From NCBI GenBank assembly GCA_023313575.1, contig JAJTTP010000001.1:3472001-3536000 (forward strand): 64,000 bases of DNA. Reading direction: 5' to 3'. The notes under the pieces were generated by a model. That model had not been told where the DNA came from. It did no database searches and worked only from the letters and a program-made list of their open reading frames with translations. Shown here one piece after another: positions 33,356 through 45,235 of this stretch (position 1 is its first letter; each line of letters begins with the position of its first letter). The translations under genes were made by a program, and so were the position numbers. The stretch is from Eutypella sp. D-1 (lineage: Eukaryota > Ascomycota > Sordariomycetes > Xylariales > Diatrypaceae).

Positions 33356-36041
33356 ATGCTACTGCGCTGCCGCCGCTGCCGCCGCCGCCCCCGGGATGAA
33401 GCGCTCATCGCTCTCCTGAAGCATGCGGCGTGCCGCTATGCGCGACACTACTCGGCGACGACGGCGACGGCGGCGCCCCGCTGCTTCAGTCATATCGGCG
33501 GCGCGCGGCGGCCGCGCCTCGCCATCACATCGACCGCCTCCCGCACCGCGCCCCCTCCCCCGATCGTATGCGCGACAGTGACGAAACGGTACGCCTCGAA
33601 GTCGGCTGGTCCTAAGCATAAGGTCGCAGTTGGTAGCGGCAGTGGCAGTAGCAGTGGCAGCAGCAGTGGTAGTGGCAGCGAGACCAGTGGCGTCAGCAAG
33701 AAGAAGCCGAAAAAGCATATCGCGATTTTGGGCGGTGGCATCACCGGTCTCACCACGGCGCACTACCTCGCGCGCTATGCCGGCCCCGACGTTCATATCA
33801 CGCTGTACGAGGCGTCGGACCGGCTCGGCGGCTGGCTCCACAGCTCCGACGTCTCGGTGGGAGGGAAGGGAGCCGGTGACGGCGCCAAGAAGGTCCTGTT
33901 CCAGCACGGTCCGCGCGTGCTCCGGTCCGGGATCAACTCCAACAAATACGATGATCTGGTGCTTTACGACGTGGTGAGTGGCGCATAGCGGCGCCCTGCG
34001 ACCCCGCGGCTCTCCTTTTTTTCTTTAGAAAACAAAACACCCTGGCGAATACTTACCACCTTCTACAGATCGCCGGGCTCAACATCCAGGATGCCCTCCG
34101 GCACCGTCAGACCGGCGCCCGCTACATCTACTACCCGGACCATCTCGTTAGGATGCCGGCGCTGAGCGACTTCACCAAGAGCGTTTCTGGTTTTCTCTCC
34201 GAGGTAATCAGCCTCCTGCGTGAGCCGCTATGGGACGGCTTTTTCAAGGCGGCAGTCTACTACTTGCGTATGCATACAACCGAGAAGCCATCCGAGTCCG
34301 CCTCCCAGTCCACTAGAGCCGACGGTGACGAGAGTGTGGGGGCATTGATGATGCGCACAGTCTTCGGCGACGACCGACCCGTGCGCAATATCGTCTCGGG
34401 GATGCTGCACGGCATCTACGGCGGCGACGCGTGGAAGCTGAGCGCCAAGCACACCATCGCCGACCAGGCGTGGTGGAATGCCGCGTTCCCCCGCCCCGAG
34501 GGCCAGATCTGGATGCAACGCAAGGACTGGTTCTTGATCCTCGAGCTGATCGACGGTAGGGGCGGCATCAACGCCAATTCTGAGAAGGTCATCGAACTCG
34601 CTGAAACCGCCTCCCGCGAGAAATGGAATATGCTCGCCTTTGAGGACGGCCTGCTTACTCTCCTCCGCGCTCTCGTCAATGACCTTGAAGCCCAGCCTAA
34701 CATCACCATTCGGAAGGGTCAGCCTGTCACCTCCGTCTCTTATAATAGCACAGACAATGTGTCGGTACGTGCCTCGGGTCCTCTTTAACCTTATCGTTTC
34801 CATGTTGTGTCCTCGTTAACGTAGCGCCACAGGTCACAACACCTAATACACTCGCAAAGTACGACCATGTGATCAGCACTATATTCTCTCAGGACCTATA
34901 CAGCATCGCGAAGCCCGCAAACAGCCTACCCAGCCTCGGAGAGACGCATGCGGTCAGCATCATGGTCGTCAACCTATGGTATCCCGGACAGGACTTTCTA
35001 GCCAACAACCATGGATTCGGGTATCTGGTACCAACGTCGACACCAGACAATGACGAAGGCGTACTAGGCGTGATATTCGACTCGGATCTGGCGCTGGATC
35101 CGCAGGAGCCGCACGGGACCAAGCTCACCGTCATGCTCGGTGGTCACCTGTGGGACCAGCGGGACGATCTACCGGACGAGAAAACCGGAATTCAGATGGC
35201 CCGGGACGCCATGCAGAAGCAGCTCGGCATCGGCCCCGAGGTAGAGGTCCACGCGCGCGCCAAGCTCTGCCGCGAGTGCCTGCCCCAGCACTTCGTAGGC
35301 CACCGCGAACGCATGGCCGCCGCCCACGGCGAGCTTCTACGCACCTTTCACGGCCGCGTCAGCGTTGCGGGGCCCAGCTACACGAACGTCGGCGTCCTGC
35401 CCGCCATGCGCGCCGGATGGGAAGCGGCTCTGCGGGTTGCGCGCCCCGGACGCGCCGACGTCTGGTTCGGCGAGGGCGCGCACTCCAATACCACGGACGG
35501 GATGACAACAGGGTGGAAAGAGTGGAATAAGCAGCGACAGCGGGAGGCGACGGCCATGGGGCTTACGCCAGAGCGGAATCGGAAATTTCTGGACGCCAAG
35601 CGCCGACTGCAGGAAGAGGAAGGGAGCGCGAGCACTAACAGGGAATGGGATAGACTGCTGCAGAACGAGGCGTCAGAGTGGTCGAAGCTGTTGGCGCGGC
35701 ATCCGCCCCTGGACCGGCTGCAGGCGCACACGGGGCTCGAGGAGTTCTCCGTCCCCGAAGCGTATACCATGATCCCCGTCTGGAAGATGGACACGTACTT
35801 CCGCTCGTGGTCACACCCAGAAAAACAGCTCCTCACCCACGAGGAGTATATGCGCAATTCGCACTTGTTCAAAAAAAGGTTTCAGATGGATCTGCTCCCC
35901 TCAACCTGGGAAGCACTGATCAAGACCCACCCGAACAGGATCATGGCCCCATTCCCCCCGGATTCCGGCTCGTGGGGTCTGTATTCATTCAAGCTCACCT
36001 TCGAACACTTCCTACCCAAACAGAACCCGCCCCCGAAGTGA
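33356..36041 (+). CDS. HEM14: Protoporphyrinogen oxidase with C-terminal extension
   Basis: FAD enzyme of the mitochondrial inner membrane that oxidises protoporphyrinogen IX to protoporphyrin IX, the penultimate step of haem synthesis. Exons 33356-33973, 34069-34764 and 34833-36041 (donors GTGAGT and GTACGT, acceptors CTACAG and CCACAG; all phase 0) give 840 residues. An Arg-rich, basic N-terminus resembles a mitochondrial presequence and is followed by a Ser/Gly repeat. The dinucleotide-binding motif HIAILGGGITGLTTAHYLAR starts near residue 119, and YEASDRLGGWL completes the FAD site. Other family blocks are FQHGPRVLRSG, SGMLHGIYGGD, MLAFEDGL and the C-terminal SYTNVGVLPAMRAGWEAA. Typical fungal enzymes are about 540-600 residues. 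Here about 95 extra residues lie between that block and an HTGLEEF-like terminus (737-743), and another about 97 follow it. The catalytic core is complete, so the enzyme should work. Confidence 0.88.
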
Positions 36042-39000
36042 TCCTACAACAGTACGTATGTACGTATGTAATAGATCTTTACCAATGCAGATATCTGAAA
36101 GAGCAACCACCCCTCGTTGTTCGGCCGCCCTCCTATAGTTGTGAGAAGAAAAGAAAAGAATCCCAAGTGAACATGAAATCTGCTACGCCATCTGCTCTAT
36201 ACATAGATTTGTCTGGTAGTCAGCTAGGTTGGCATAGGAAGACCCATTGTCGATGAACTTAGCCATCTCAGTGGCAGGGTTCGAGCGGTCAATTTCCCTG
36301 TAACGGGTAAAATCGGTCAGCGTTCTTCTTTTCAATTCTGTCAATGAAGTGGGAAGGTCGTCAACTACTCGACTACACGAATGTTGGTAATCCGCGTTCT
36401 TGTCACCACTTCTAAAGGTAGGTACCTAGGGCAGTTTCCCGATTACTCTGGCCAATAGGGCTCTGATCTTGGGAAAACCCGGATTCCACACTTGCCTTCG
36501 GATGCTGGAGGGCAACCTAAGAGATACAAGAACATACAGTTTATAGGTGAATTGTTGTGCATGTAATTTGATTGAATATGGTTATATGATCAGTTCTGTA
36601 GATATTAGGTTTTGTCTATATCAGCTATATTCAGAAAGCATAAATTTTGCTGGTGCTTTTTTTAAACCAAAAAGAGTTTAGATGCCACTCCGTAGCACAA
36701 GACTACATGAAATATAAGATGATGTGCAAGGTTTCTTGTTACTCAAATGGCATAGAATATATTATAAGCGTACGCATACCCGATATATATGTGTGGCCTG
36801 AGAGAATTTAGTAGTAACTTAGTTCAGGTATAATATGAGCGCTTATAGATATGACCTTGCAAATCAAACTGCTGTACACGAAATTGGTGGTACCTGTAAC
36901 TTCATGTCAGTCTTTGTTCTATCCGAGAAATATCCATTATCTGCTTGTAGGGAGAGTCTGATATTTGCAATGCCTAAAAGTCATCATAATGCCAGCTATA
37001 AAGTCTTTTCTATCATTATTACCCCTTAAAATTTAAATAGGGTTTGACTCTGACTTGGTGCTCCACTCTGTGACGAATAGGGGTAAATAGGGGTAGAGCC
37101 CCATAAGTGTAGGGTATTGTGGGTACGTTCAGTTGATATGACTATAAGCAGAGGGTATAGATTCGTTAGCCAGTCGAATTTCTCTAAATCGTTCTACAGC
37201 TCTGGGTCCATCGAAATGGCCTGAGTGAGCGCCCTGGTCCCATGTTGCCTGGGATGCGGAAGCCAGGTGACAGCGTGTACAGGTGGTGGACCATTTGTTC
37301 GAAGCTAACTACATCGCTTCCAATTAATGGCCTTTAAGTACAGGTACTGGGAAACAATAAGGTCTGAATATTACTTTTCTTACGTGAATGGAGTCGCGAA
37401 ATGTATCCCTGAAGCCGCTGGTGCATCTTGGGGGCATTCCCTCATTACCCAATGATGTCTCCAGGAAGCAAGTGGTCTTAACACGGTGTACATCCAGTCA
37501 GAAATGTATCCGCACTCAATTTGCAGATGTGATAGCTTCAAATCATAACCAAATTTGGGAGCTTTTCTTATTTAGATCTTTACTATATCGATAGAATATC
37601 TGAGCTCAAGCTCAATCTGTACTTTTCTAGGGTGTGGCCGCGTGTGGCCTCGAACTGTGCGTTAGATGTAAATAAATCCAGGACAACTATAAATTCAACG
37701 CCTTTCTTAAGACATAGAACTATACTTAAAGCCTGAAGGAATACCGTTTGGAAAGGGTCGAATACAAGTTAACATCGATCTAGGTAATAGCATTTGTTTT
37801 GTCTCTTGAGTTGTTCTACATCGGAAATGAGGGACCCGACGCCCCCCCCCCTCCCTCTTTATAGAAACAACACTGTAGGCTAATCCGGTTTACCTTTTCC
37901 ACTTACCTAAAAGATTTAGTCGGGCCAGTTTCGCTTCTGGGATAGCTCAGCGACCATTATACCTTGAAAAGATGAAGTGTTCTATGCACATATCAAGGAT
38001 GTACCTGACCACCGTGCACAGCGACACCCAGAACATTTGTGCTAGCATTGAAATCTATATAGAACGATAAAGTGGAACCGGCATTTTATAATTCATACTT
38101 GCGTTTACGCGAAGGAGAATGAGGCTAGAATTTCACCAGTCGGACGGCTGGATTGAACTTCCAAGAGAGTGTAGTCGCCGGTCTAGCCCAGCGGAATGCA
38201 AGGTGTAGAACAATGATGAATCATTCCTATGTGCTGTAATTACGACCGAGATACTGGAGTATTTGGAACGCAGAGTTGTGGAGCAAGTTCAGGTGTCTCG
38301 TGAAGTGCTCGTGTTGATTTTGCTACATAGACAAATCGGCCGCCTTCCGGCTCTGGGTCGCGGAATCGCGGGACGGCGAGAACGCCGCGCGGGTTCTCGG
38401 CATTCACGGCCTGTAAGGGGGGGCGGGGCGCTATACCAATGGGGAAAAAAGAATGGGACAGACTAAAATACTTTCGCTGATGCGAACTTAAAGTCCGTCA
38501 TGGAGATGTTGCGCGTGTATTCTTCTAAGGCCGACAGCTACACAGCCGTAGATGAGACGCTTTGCCTCAGTAAGGTTGCTTTACAGGTATCCCAAGCGGA
38601 GGATGACGCACTGATAGTCTACTTTTTCGATAGCTACACAGCGTTTTCAGGAAGAAACCTTCCTGAAGTTGGTAGGGTGGTGTGGGCGTGCGAGGCACAG
38701 GTGTGGCGGTCCAAAAACAAGCTGGCGATCGGGTTCGCTTAAGAGGATTGCCCCTCCCTTGTCTGCTTCGGTATTGGCCAGATCGGCTGGCGGAAAACGC
38801 GGTATCTAGCTTACGTATTCGTGGTTGGTCTTGAATCCGAGGAGGAAGTGGAACGATTTGTAGGCGCATGTATTCTTGTATAACAACAATGCCATTCGCC
38901 AGATGCGACTCGTTTACGCGTGGTGACGACATGCCTGGTTAATGTAGTGAAGCACCAGCCCCGAACCCAACTGTCTACGTGGTCCAGCCAAGATAGTTCA

Positions 39001-39416
39001 CTGGCTATTGATACTACCAAAATATGGTATTCTCAATCGTACTATTGCAGTTTACTCGTTCGATGCCAGTAGAATATGGTGTTTATTTGACTTGATTAGG
39101 TATTTTGATTGCTGGTACTACTAAGAGTGTAACAGACGGTACCATCCAGGGCACGATCAGAGCGATGCTCTTCCCACCTCAAGCCCGACTATACTATCGC
39201 ACATGGTTCATAATCGCCTCCTTTGTTGGGTAAATAATTGGACAAAACAAGAATCGAAACATGATTAAGTATAGTAAATAAAGTTTCAGTAAACCCAGCC
39301 CTTCCAATAACGCCGTAGAGACATGCGAATTCGTGCAAGACATTCTTATAATAAGTGATCGTTACGCTGAAGTGAATGAAACAAGGGATGGACAGAATGA
39401 TTCGATTCAAAATCTA
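36042..39416. other. AT-rich gene-poor region
   Basis: About 3.4 kb without a supportable gene. Short open frames at 36835-37029, 37388-37594 and 38500-38742 have no family features. A short C-run (10) sits near 37842-37851. It could be decayed repeat DNA. Confidence 0.5.
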
Positions 39417-40079
39417 TCAATCCCGAATGTAGCGACGCTGCCGGTGATCCTCGATGATGATCTGGCGATCATCGGAGTCTCCGGAGCCGCGACGCTTCGG
39501 CTCGTAGCGGCGGGGCGCTTCGACGTAGCGGAAAGTCTCGTAGTCCGGAGCCGGCGGGTCCTCTCGCACAGGTACTGGGTAGGGGTATGGCACGCGGACG
39601 GGGACGAGCTTCTCGCGCTCGATGTAGATCTCGCGCTCGCGGCTCTCACTGTGGCCATGGCCTCTGTGTGTGGTGCGGGAAGATTTGGAGCTGCGGCGAG
39701 ATGACCGCGAAGACCGAGAGCTCGACTTAGATGAGCTAGACGATGACGCCTCAGAAGGTTCAACATCTACGGCGATCACGTCAATGTTGTCATCGTCGCC
39801 GTAGTCCGTCTCGGGATATGGCAAAGGCGGGGGCATCCGAGGAGGTGCCTGTGGAGGTGGGGGCTGATACACAACGGGCGGCTGCTCAATTACGTGCGGA
39901 GGTGGCGGCGGCATTGGCATGGGTTCAGGCTCAGCCGGCGCAGGGGCCGGGGGAGGCACAACGGTTGTGATGCGCGTGCGGACCGTCTTGCTGCCCGGGG
40001 TAGGCGGGTCCAGGTACAAGACCTTCTTGTACTTGGAGTGATACCGCTTCTCGCGAGGTGCTGTATCGGCAACGTACAT
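39417..40079 (-). CDS. Low-complexity Pro/Ser-rich protein of unknown function
   Basis: Intronless, 220 residues, ATG at 40079 (MYVADTAPREKRYHSKYKKV). The N-terminal segment is short and basic and is followed by a Pro-rich block (residues about 42-90: PPPAPAPAEPEP, MPPPPPHVIEQ, QPPPPQAPPRMPPPLPY). Next are an acidic stretch (DYGDDDNIDVIAVD), a Ser-rich basic stretch with SSKSSSRSSRSS, and a more ordered C-terminus REIYIEREKLVPVRVPYPYP and YETFRYVEAPRRYEPKRR. No signal peptide or TM helix. The IYIEREKLVPVRVPYP and FRYVEAPRRY segments seem to be the conserved parts of a small fungal family of hypothetical proteins, which I recall only by pattern. The composition suggests an intrinsically disordered, probably nuclear or scaffold protein with potential SH3/WW-binding proline motifs; the function is unknown. 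Confidence 0.65.
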   Translation of the reverse strand: MYVADTAPREKRYHSKYKKVLYLDPPTPGSKTVRTRITTVVPPPAPAPAEPEPMPMPPPPPHVIEQPPVVYQPPPPQAPPRMPPPLPYPETDYGDDDNIDVIAVDVEPSEASSSSSSKSSSRSSRSSRRSSKSSRTTHRGHGHSESREREIYIEREKLVPVRVPYPYPVPVREDPPAPDYETFRYVEAPRRYEPKRRGSGDSDDRQIIIEDHRQRRYIRD

Positions 40080-43000
40080 GATGTCAGAAAACAGCTATTT
40101 CATGAAGAATATCGTGGCAAGGACAAAGCCTGACTAGCCTCGAGTGATTGGGAAAAAGGTAATATATGATGAAGATATGTTTCAAGACAAGGTTGGGTTG
40201 AAGAAAATGTTCTCCGGAGTCTCTGTCGAAGATATAGAAGAAGAATGTTATCCGGGGGGAAACTAACCTGTCGAGGTGTAGAACCACATGGTAGGAATAC
40301 GAAGTGTGTGGCCTTCAAATAGAAACCGGCTTTTGTGCAATTCGGTGCAAGTGCCAAGATTTTATGATGGATGGTTCCACCTTACGTCACGAATGGCTGC
40401 GATCGATGGCGGTCTAGAGCCGATTGATCTCGAGATCGGTACGTGGATCGTCGCTGGTTGGTCGGGGACTTTACTCCCTTTTCTTTTTCTAGTCGGCAGT
40501 GGAAGACTAGTAAATATACTATAATGAAGGATGGTGATGCAAGGGTTATTCTATTCGCATTCGAGTGACCGATCCTAGAATAGAATGAATCCCTTGGGAA
40601 GCCCTTGTGTGCTGCTGGGGGCTTATATATTAGATTAGACAATAGAGGAGTGACGGTGTATTAAATTATGTAGAGTATAAATTGACAAGTCACTGGTTGC
40701 GAAGACTTCCAGATGACCTTCGGTGTTGGGGGAATGATGAAGCTTGTCTATTACTATTTCCTAAGCTGTTGCGGCTGGAGAATGAAAGACTTTTAAACAT
40801 GTTGGGAACAGCAGTTGATTAAATAAATGGACTGGTGGCTCCCATTCTATACGAGAGTTGTTGGGTCCCCAAGTATCAATTCCACATGCTTGCGCGCCGA
40901 CATCGTGATCACTGGGGCATTCACAACATCGCCACAACACCAATATGCTATTGGGCTGCCCTGCACTTCCGGATTGGGGTAGCACGCCATAAACTCGCAG
41001 GAGACGACTGCCGCTATAATGCAGCTTTCTTATTAGACTCCATAGGTAGTGGTGGTATTAGGAATGCAAAGATGCACACACAAATCCACATAGCAAGAGA
41101 TCGTCATGGCAACCCTTCTCGACCTCGCGCATCCTGCCCAGCCTGCGTGCATAGAAAAGCAGCGTTGGTGGGTTCTGGCAAGCGACAGGGACCTGGGTGG
41201 GCGATTGGGCAATGGAGGGGTTGACGTGGGCTGACAGGCAGAGACTTCGAAAATAGGGGACCTGCTGATGACGTTAGAAGACATACGCCCACCTGACGGT
41301 CGACCGAAGACCACGAGTTAGAAGCAAAAGAGACACACCCTCCGCACGCTCTGTTCTGCGACGAGCATGCAAGACCCTTGTGACTGCCCCAGTCCGCCAA
41401 GCGGCGCATGGGCCGCCCCTGATTGCATGAACCCTGGAAGGCCTGGCTGGCAAAAACGCGCCAATCTTGGCTGTATCTGGAAAAGCCCAGTTTTTGCCGC
41501 TGTGGGGGCTTTTTGGTTCCCACGCCGATGGGCCGCAATCTGCCAGCGGTCTTGAGGCTGACGATAATCCCTGACCGTGGTCGACCGGGGATGTCTGTCT
41601 ACGTGGTTGGATGGGGCGGAAGAGTTTGGCCGGAGATAGAACTGCCGTTTTGTTCTTCAACTATTAACGTTGCGAGATCTTCGGGATCAACGCCAACGTT
41701 GGGACGACGGGCATATGTATCGGTAGCCGGGTAGTATCTGCATCCTTGAGACCTGCCAGCCGCCTCAGAAGACTTTTCAACGCCACGAGCAAGGGGAGCA
41801 AATCACCACCAGCACCAGCGACGCGCAATTCGATATGCCGCTGCCTCCCCTGAAAAAAAGTTCACGCCCTGGCAATGATCATCACCTCTGGAGCCATGGG
41901 AGAGATGGTAGATAAAACAGATCTCAGGTATGAGCTGTAACATACATGAAGTCCTCATGCAAGACGTTAAACGACTCATGGGCGCTAGGTTACGCTACCA
42001 AGGATCGCTCAAGATCCGGCGGCTGCCCAAGCCTCGCCACCCTGAAAAAGCGAGATACCCGATCCCACGCACTCATGCCCGAGTGGCGATAAACTCGCAT
42101 CTCACCACGGGTACCATGTATACGGAGACCATTCAGAATTAACGTGTAAGCTCGTTCCTGCCGCTCACCGCCGGCACGGCGCGACACCGCGTTATCAGTG
42201 TCGTACGGCATTTCCGGCGTAGAACATTCACCGCGCGTGTTACTTGGGCACTTACCGATATCTATTGTAGACCTTAAAATTTATTGGTGTCGCTAATGTT
42301 GTCGCGCCCTTTGGACCCTACCCGGTCCTCTGTTGGCCAATGACAACTGAGATAGTGGCTTCAATGACTGGATAGCTCGTAGCCAAGTGATAAGGCTCGA
42401 TCCATGTTTAACACCACCGTTGCTATAGGAATAAGCCATCTCAGTCCGAGGCTGGCGAGTGGGAAGCGAAGGACGAATGCGCACGTAGTAATGCAATCTT
42501 CTGACTAATGTGGGTGCAGAAGCAGAAGCTGAGTGACGTGGTCATGAAAATGTCCCTCGATTTTGTTGTCCGCATAAGCCGTGCGACTATATGCGGGGTG
42601 GTCCTCAAACGCGACGTTTATAACACGGAGATAGATCAAATTCCTCAAAACACCTAATGATCAGCAGTTCCTTACAATAGACTTAGAGTCGGATAAATCT
42701 TCTAATAGTGGCGAGGCTCCTCCCCCTGGGGTGCTATTTTATGTGAGGTCGCGATAGGCTCTATCATGGTGGAGCCGTTAAATTCTCATAGTTCATAGAT
42801 GGGCTAGCCAGCCTCGCATGACGATCCCTAAGTTCGGCTATGAAATAGATTGCGAGTCTAACAAATTAGATCAAGCGGCGTTGCTCCTAATCTAAATAGT
42901 CTTAATACTTTAAAGTCCTGCCTCTCTGTTACGCAGTACACCGTTACTTGCATCATGTAAATGATGCACCTGTGTGTTACGCATTGCAGTATAAACCCCA

Positions 43001-43310
43001 TTGACTGGAGCCTCAAAACCACTTCGCGAAATTCTTTTTTAAATCTAACATGATGGACACATCTCACTATCCAATTTTGACATCACCGCCATAGATATGC
43101 TGTGCAGCTTGATACCATCCTATCCATATTTTACGCTCATACCGATTGTGTATTCTGCTTCGATCGCGGTGTGGACTCACACTACATATTGAAACATGCT
43201 TCCTAATGTACCTAAAGTCTATAATGCATCTTGGTCATCAATGAGACCTATCAGAAGGCATTACACTTCAGCACATCTAGGATGACCCTTGAAACGTATA
43301 GTGATTTGTG
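40080..43310. other. Gene-poor intergenic region
   Basis: No gene supported. The largest open frames (41104-41538 and 41274-41660 on minus, 41423-41734 on plus) overlap each other, are compositionally odd and match nothing I recognise. The first 300 bp is probably the promoter of the Pro/Ser-rich gene. Confidence 0.5.
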
Positions 43311-43317
43311 TGTCTAG

Positions 43318-44606
43318 GATCTCTCTCTCTTGAAGCTTCTCACCAAGAGCCCTACTCCAATCATTGGAATCGCCACCCATCTACCACGGGGTTCCTACAG
43401 CCTCTATCTCGATGCTCGAAGATCACTGCCTCCACCCCCTCCTCCTACAGCGACATCCCCAGAGATTATACGAAAGGCGCTGAGAAAGGAGATTTGTTGA
43501 TTTCGCCATGATCATATCACCGAGCCCGCAGAGGGGACCATGCTGTGCTGGGTTGCCAAGTGTCAATTATGCTGTTTCTTTCTGCGGTCACAACATGTGT
43601 GCTGCTGTCCTATATCTCGCTTGCCAAAGTGGACGATCGGGCTGGATTCCGGGTCAAATCCAGTATGTTTCTTTCTACCTTACTTGAATCTACGGTCGTA
43701 GGGCCATTCACTTTGAATCCTATGGACACACTGGATCTCTTGAGGGACTACGCTCACATCACGATATTCCGCACGAGTCCTATCGAAGTCCCAATATCTT
43801 ATGTCACATAGTCCACTCAACTATTGATTCAATACAACCAGATTGTTTATGAACTCCGGCATGATGCAATAACCTCAGAAACCATGGGTCAAAGTGTCTA
43901 GCAATCAATTCTAGGCAATCGTCATTTCGTGGGATCGTTTGATAAGCTCCTATATTCTCGTCTAAAGTGAGCGTAGTCAATCATCTGGTGGGCCATCCTG
44001 GAACTTTACTAACGGTGTCCTCACCATCGACGCTCCCGCTCCTCCGCTCAATCCTGTTTTCTACCCCAATGACTTCATGGTCGCCGGAATCTCGTCGCCA
44101 ATACTACGATTGGGTAAAAAGGGGGGCTTGGCACATGCGTACCCGCTCCTACGATAGACTTCTCTCCCAGGCTCCACTCATCCGAAAGGCGCCCCCCCTA
44201 TTCACTCATCACCAATCAGCATAAGAGATGTTACGCTGTCATACACAGCTATTGGCTACACTTTCTAAGCTATTTCATAGCTTTCGGTTCTTTCCTCAGT
44301 AGTAGGTATGCATATGGACCTTCAAATAAGTAATGGAGTGGGCCGCCAATGCATCGCTCACGATAAGCGATTTACTACTGCACTATTCCTTCAAGCGAAG
44401 CTAGACCCCTAGGAACAAATAGGAGAATTAGGCGGGGTGGACCACTATGACATTTTCAATAGGCAACTACTATCTTATTCCCGCCTAGATGGCAGCACTA
44501 GATATGACGAGATGCTTATCCAGGACATCGTCAGCCAAGTCCTCGATCAACCCTTTGCAAAATGCTTCACTGGCTCTTTTGACATTCTGAACAATAGATA
44601 GTGGTT
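43318..44606 (+). pseudogene. Scattered coding-like fragments, possible decayed gene
   Basis: Several short stretches on the plus strand read like protein but are split by stops and frame changes. They are 43318-43500 (PIIGIATHLPRGSYSLYLDA, then a Pro run and EIIRKALRKEI), about 43562-43687 (VSFCGHNMCAAVLYLACQSG), about 43694-43811 (GPFTLNPMDTLDLLRDYAHI), about 44024-44120 (APAPPLNPVFYPNDFMVAGI) and about 44404-44600 (IQDIVSQVLDQPFAKCFTGS). They may be exons of one unrecognised gene with introns I could not place, or remnants of a lost gene. No family is assigned. Confidence 0.3.
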
Positions 44607-44749
44607 TTACTATGATCTTCGTCTCGCGAGACTAACACACACTGATACAACACGGATGAACGCATAACACATGATGGTGTGCGGCCCTTATCCCTTATCT
44701 TGACATGACTTCATCTACTAGGGACAGGCCTGCGAACGACCTACGAACG

Positions 44750-45235
44750 ACTTATCTACAAACTGAAGTGAGTTAGCGACAGATGCGGCTCTGTACTTGG
44801 CTTTTCTAGAGAGAGATATTCTCGCACCGGATATTCCTCTCTGCGCACGCGACATTGAAGCGATCGTGCGGGACGTTGTAGACGGTGCCGGGAGAGGCGT
44901 AGGAGAGATTCCGACGAGAAACGCCGAGTCGCAAGGCGGCCCCGTTGACGGCCTTGGGGACCACAGCGTAGGTCGCGTTCTCGGGAGCCACGAACGGCGA
45001 CAGACCCAGCCCACCTTCCGCCGCACCAGTACCCCTTCAACGCCTTCGTTGCGTCGTATACGTCAAATATCTGCGCCGGACACTTCGCCGCCCGTACCGT
45101 CCGCCTGAGGAGCCTGACGCACGCTAGGAGTATCAGGGCTACATTCTTAGTGGTGTACATGATTGCGGTTATACGCGTGGGTTGGCGGATCAATACTAAT
45201 TTCTCTCTCTTCCGCCTCATAGACTTTACAGGCAA
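44750..45235 (-). other. Possible coding remnant or small gene, minus strand
   Basis: Three overlapping open frames on the minus strand. One starts with a hydrophobic stretch (NVALILLACVRLL) followed by AAKCPAQIFDVYDATKALKG; another, in a different frame, reads FVAPENATYAVVPKAVNGAA and ends ERNIRCENISL. This could be one small secreted protein with a frame change between its halves. There is no splice pair that I trust. I do not recognise the family. Confidence 0.25.

Noticed and set aside
33359..33907. Minus-strand frame opposite HEM14 exon 1
   Set aside because: Antisense shadow; Ala/Arg-rich composition results from the GC-rich Ser/Gly repeat on the coding strand.
41104..41734. Overlapping open frames on both strands
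   Set aside because: Mutually overlapping frames with no domain signature and no splice structure.
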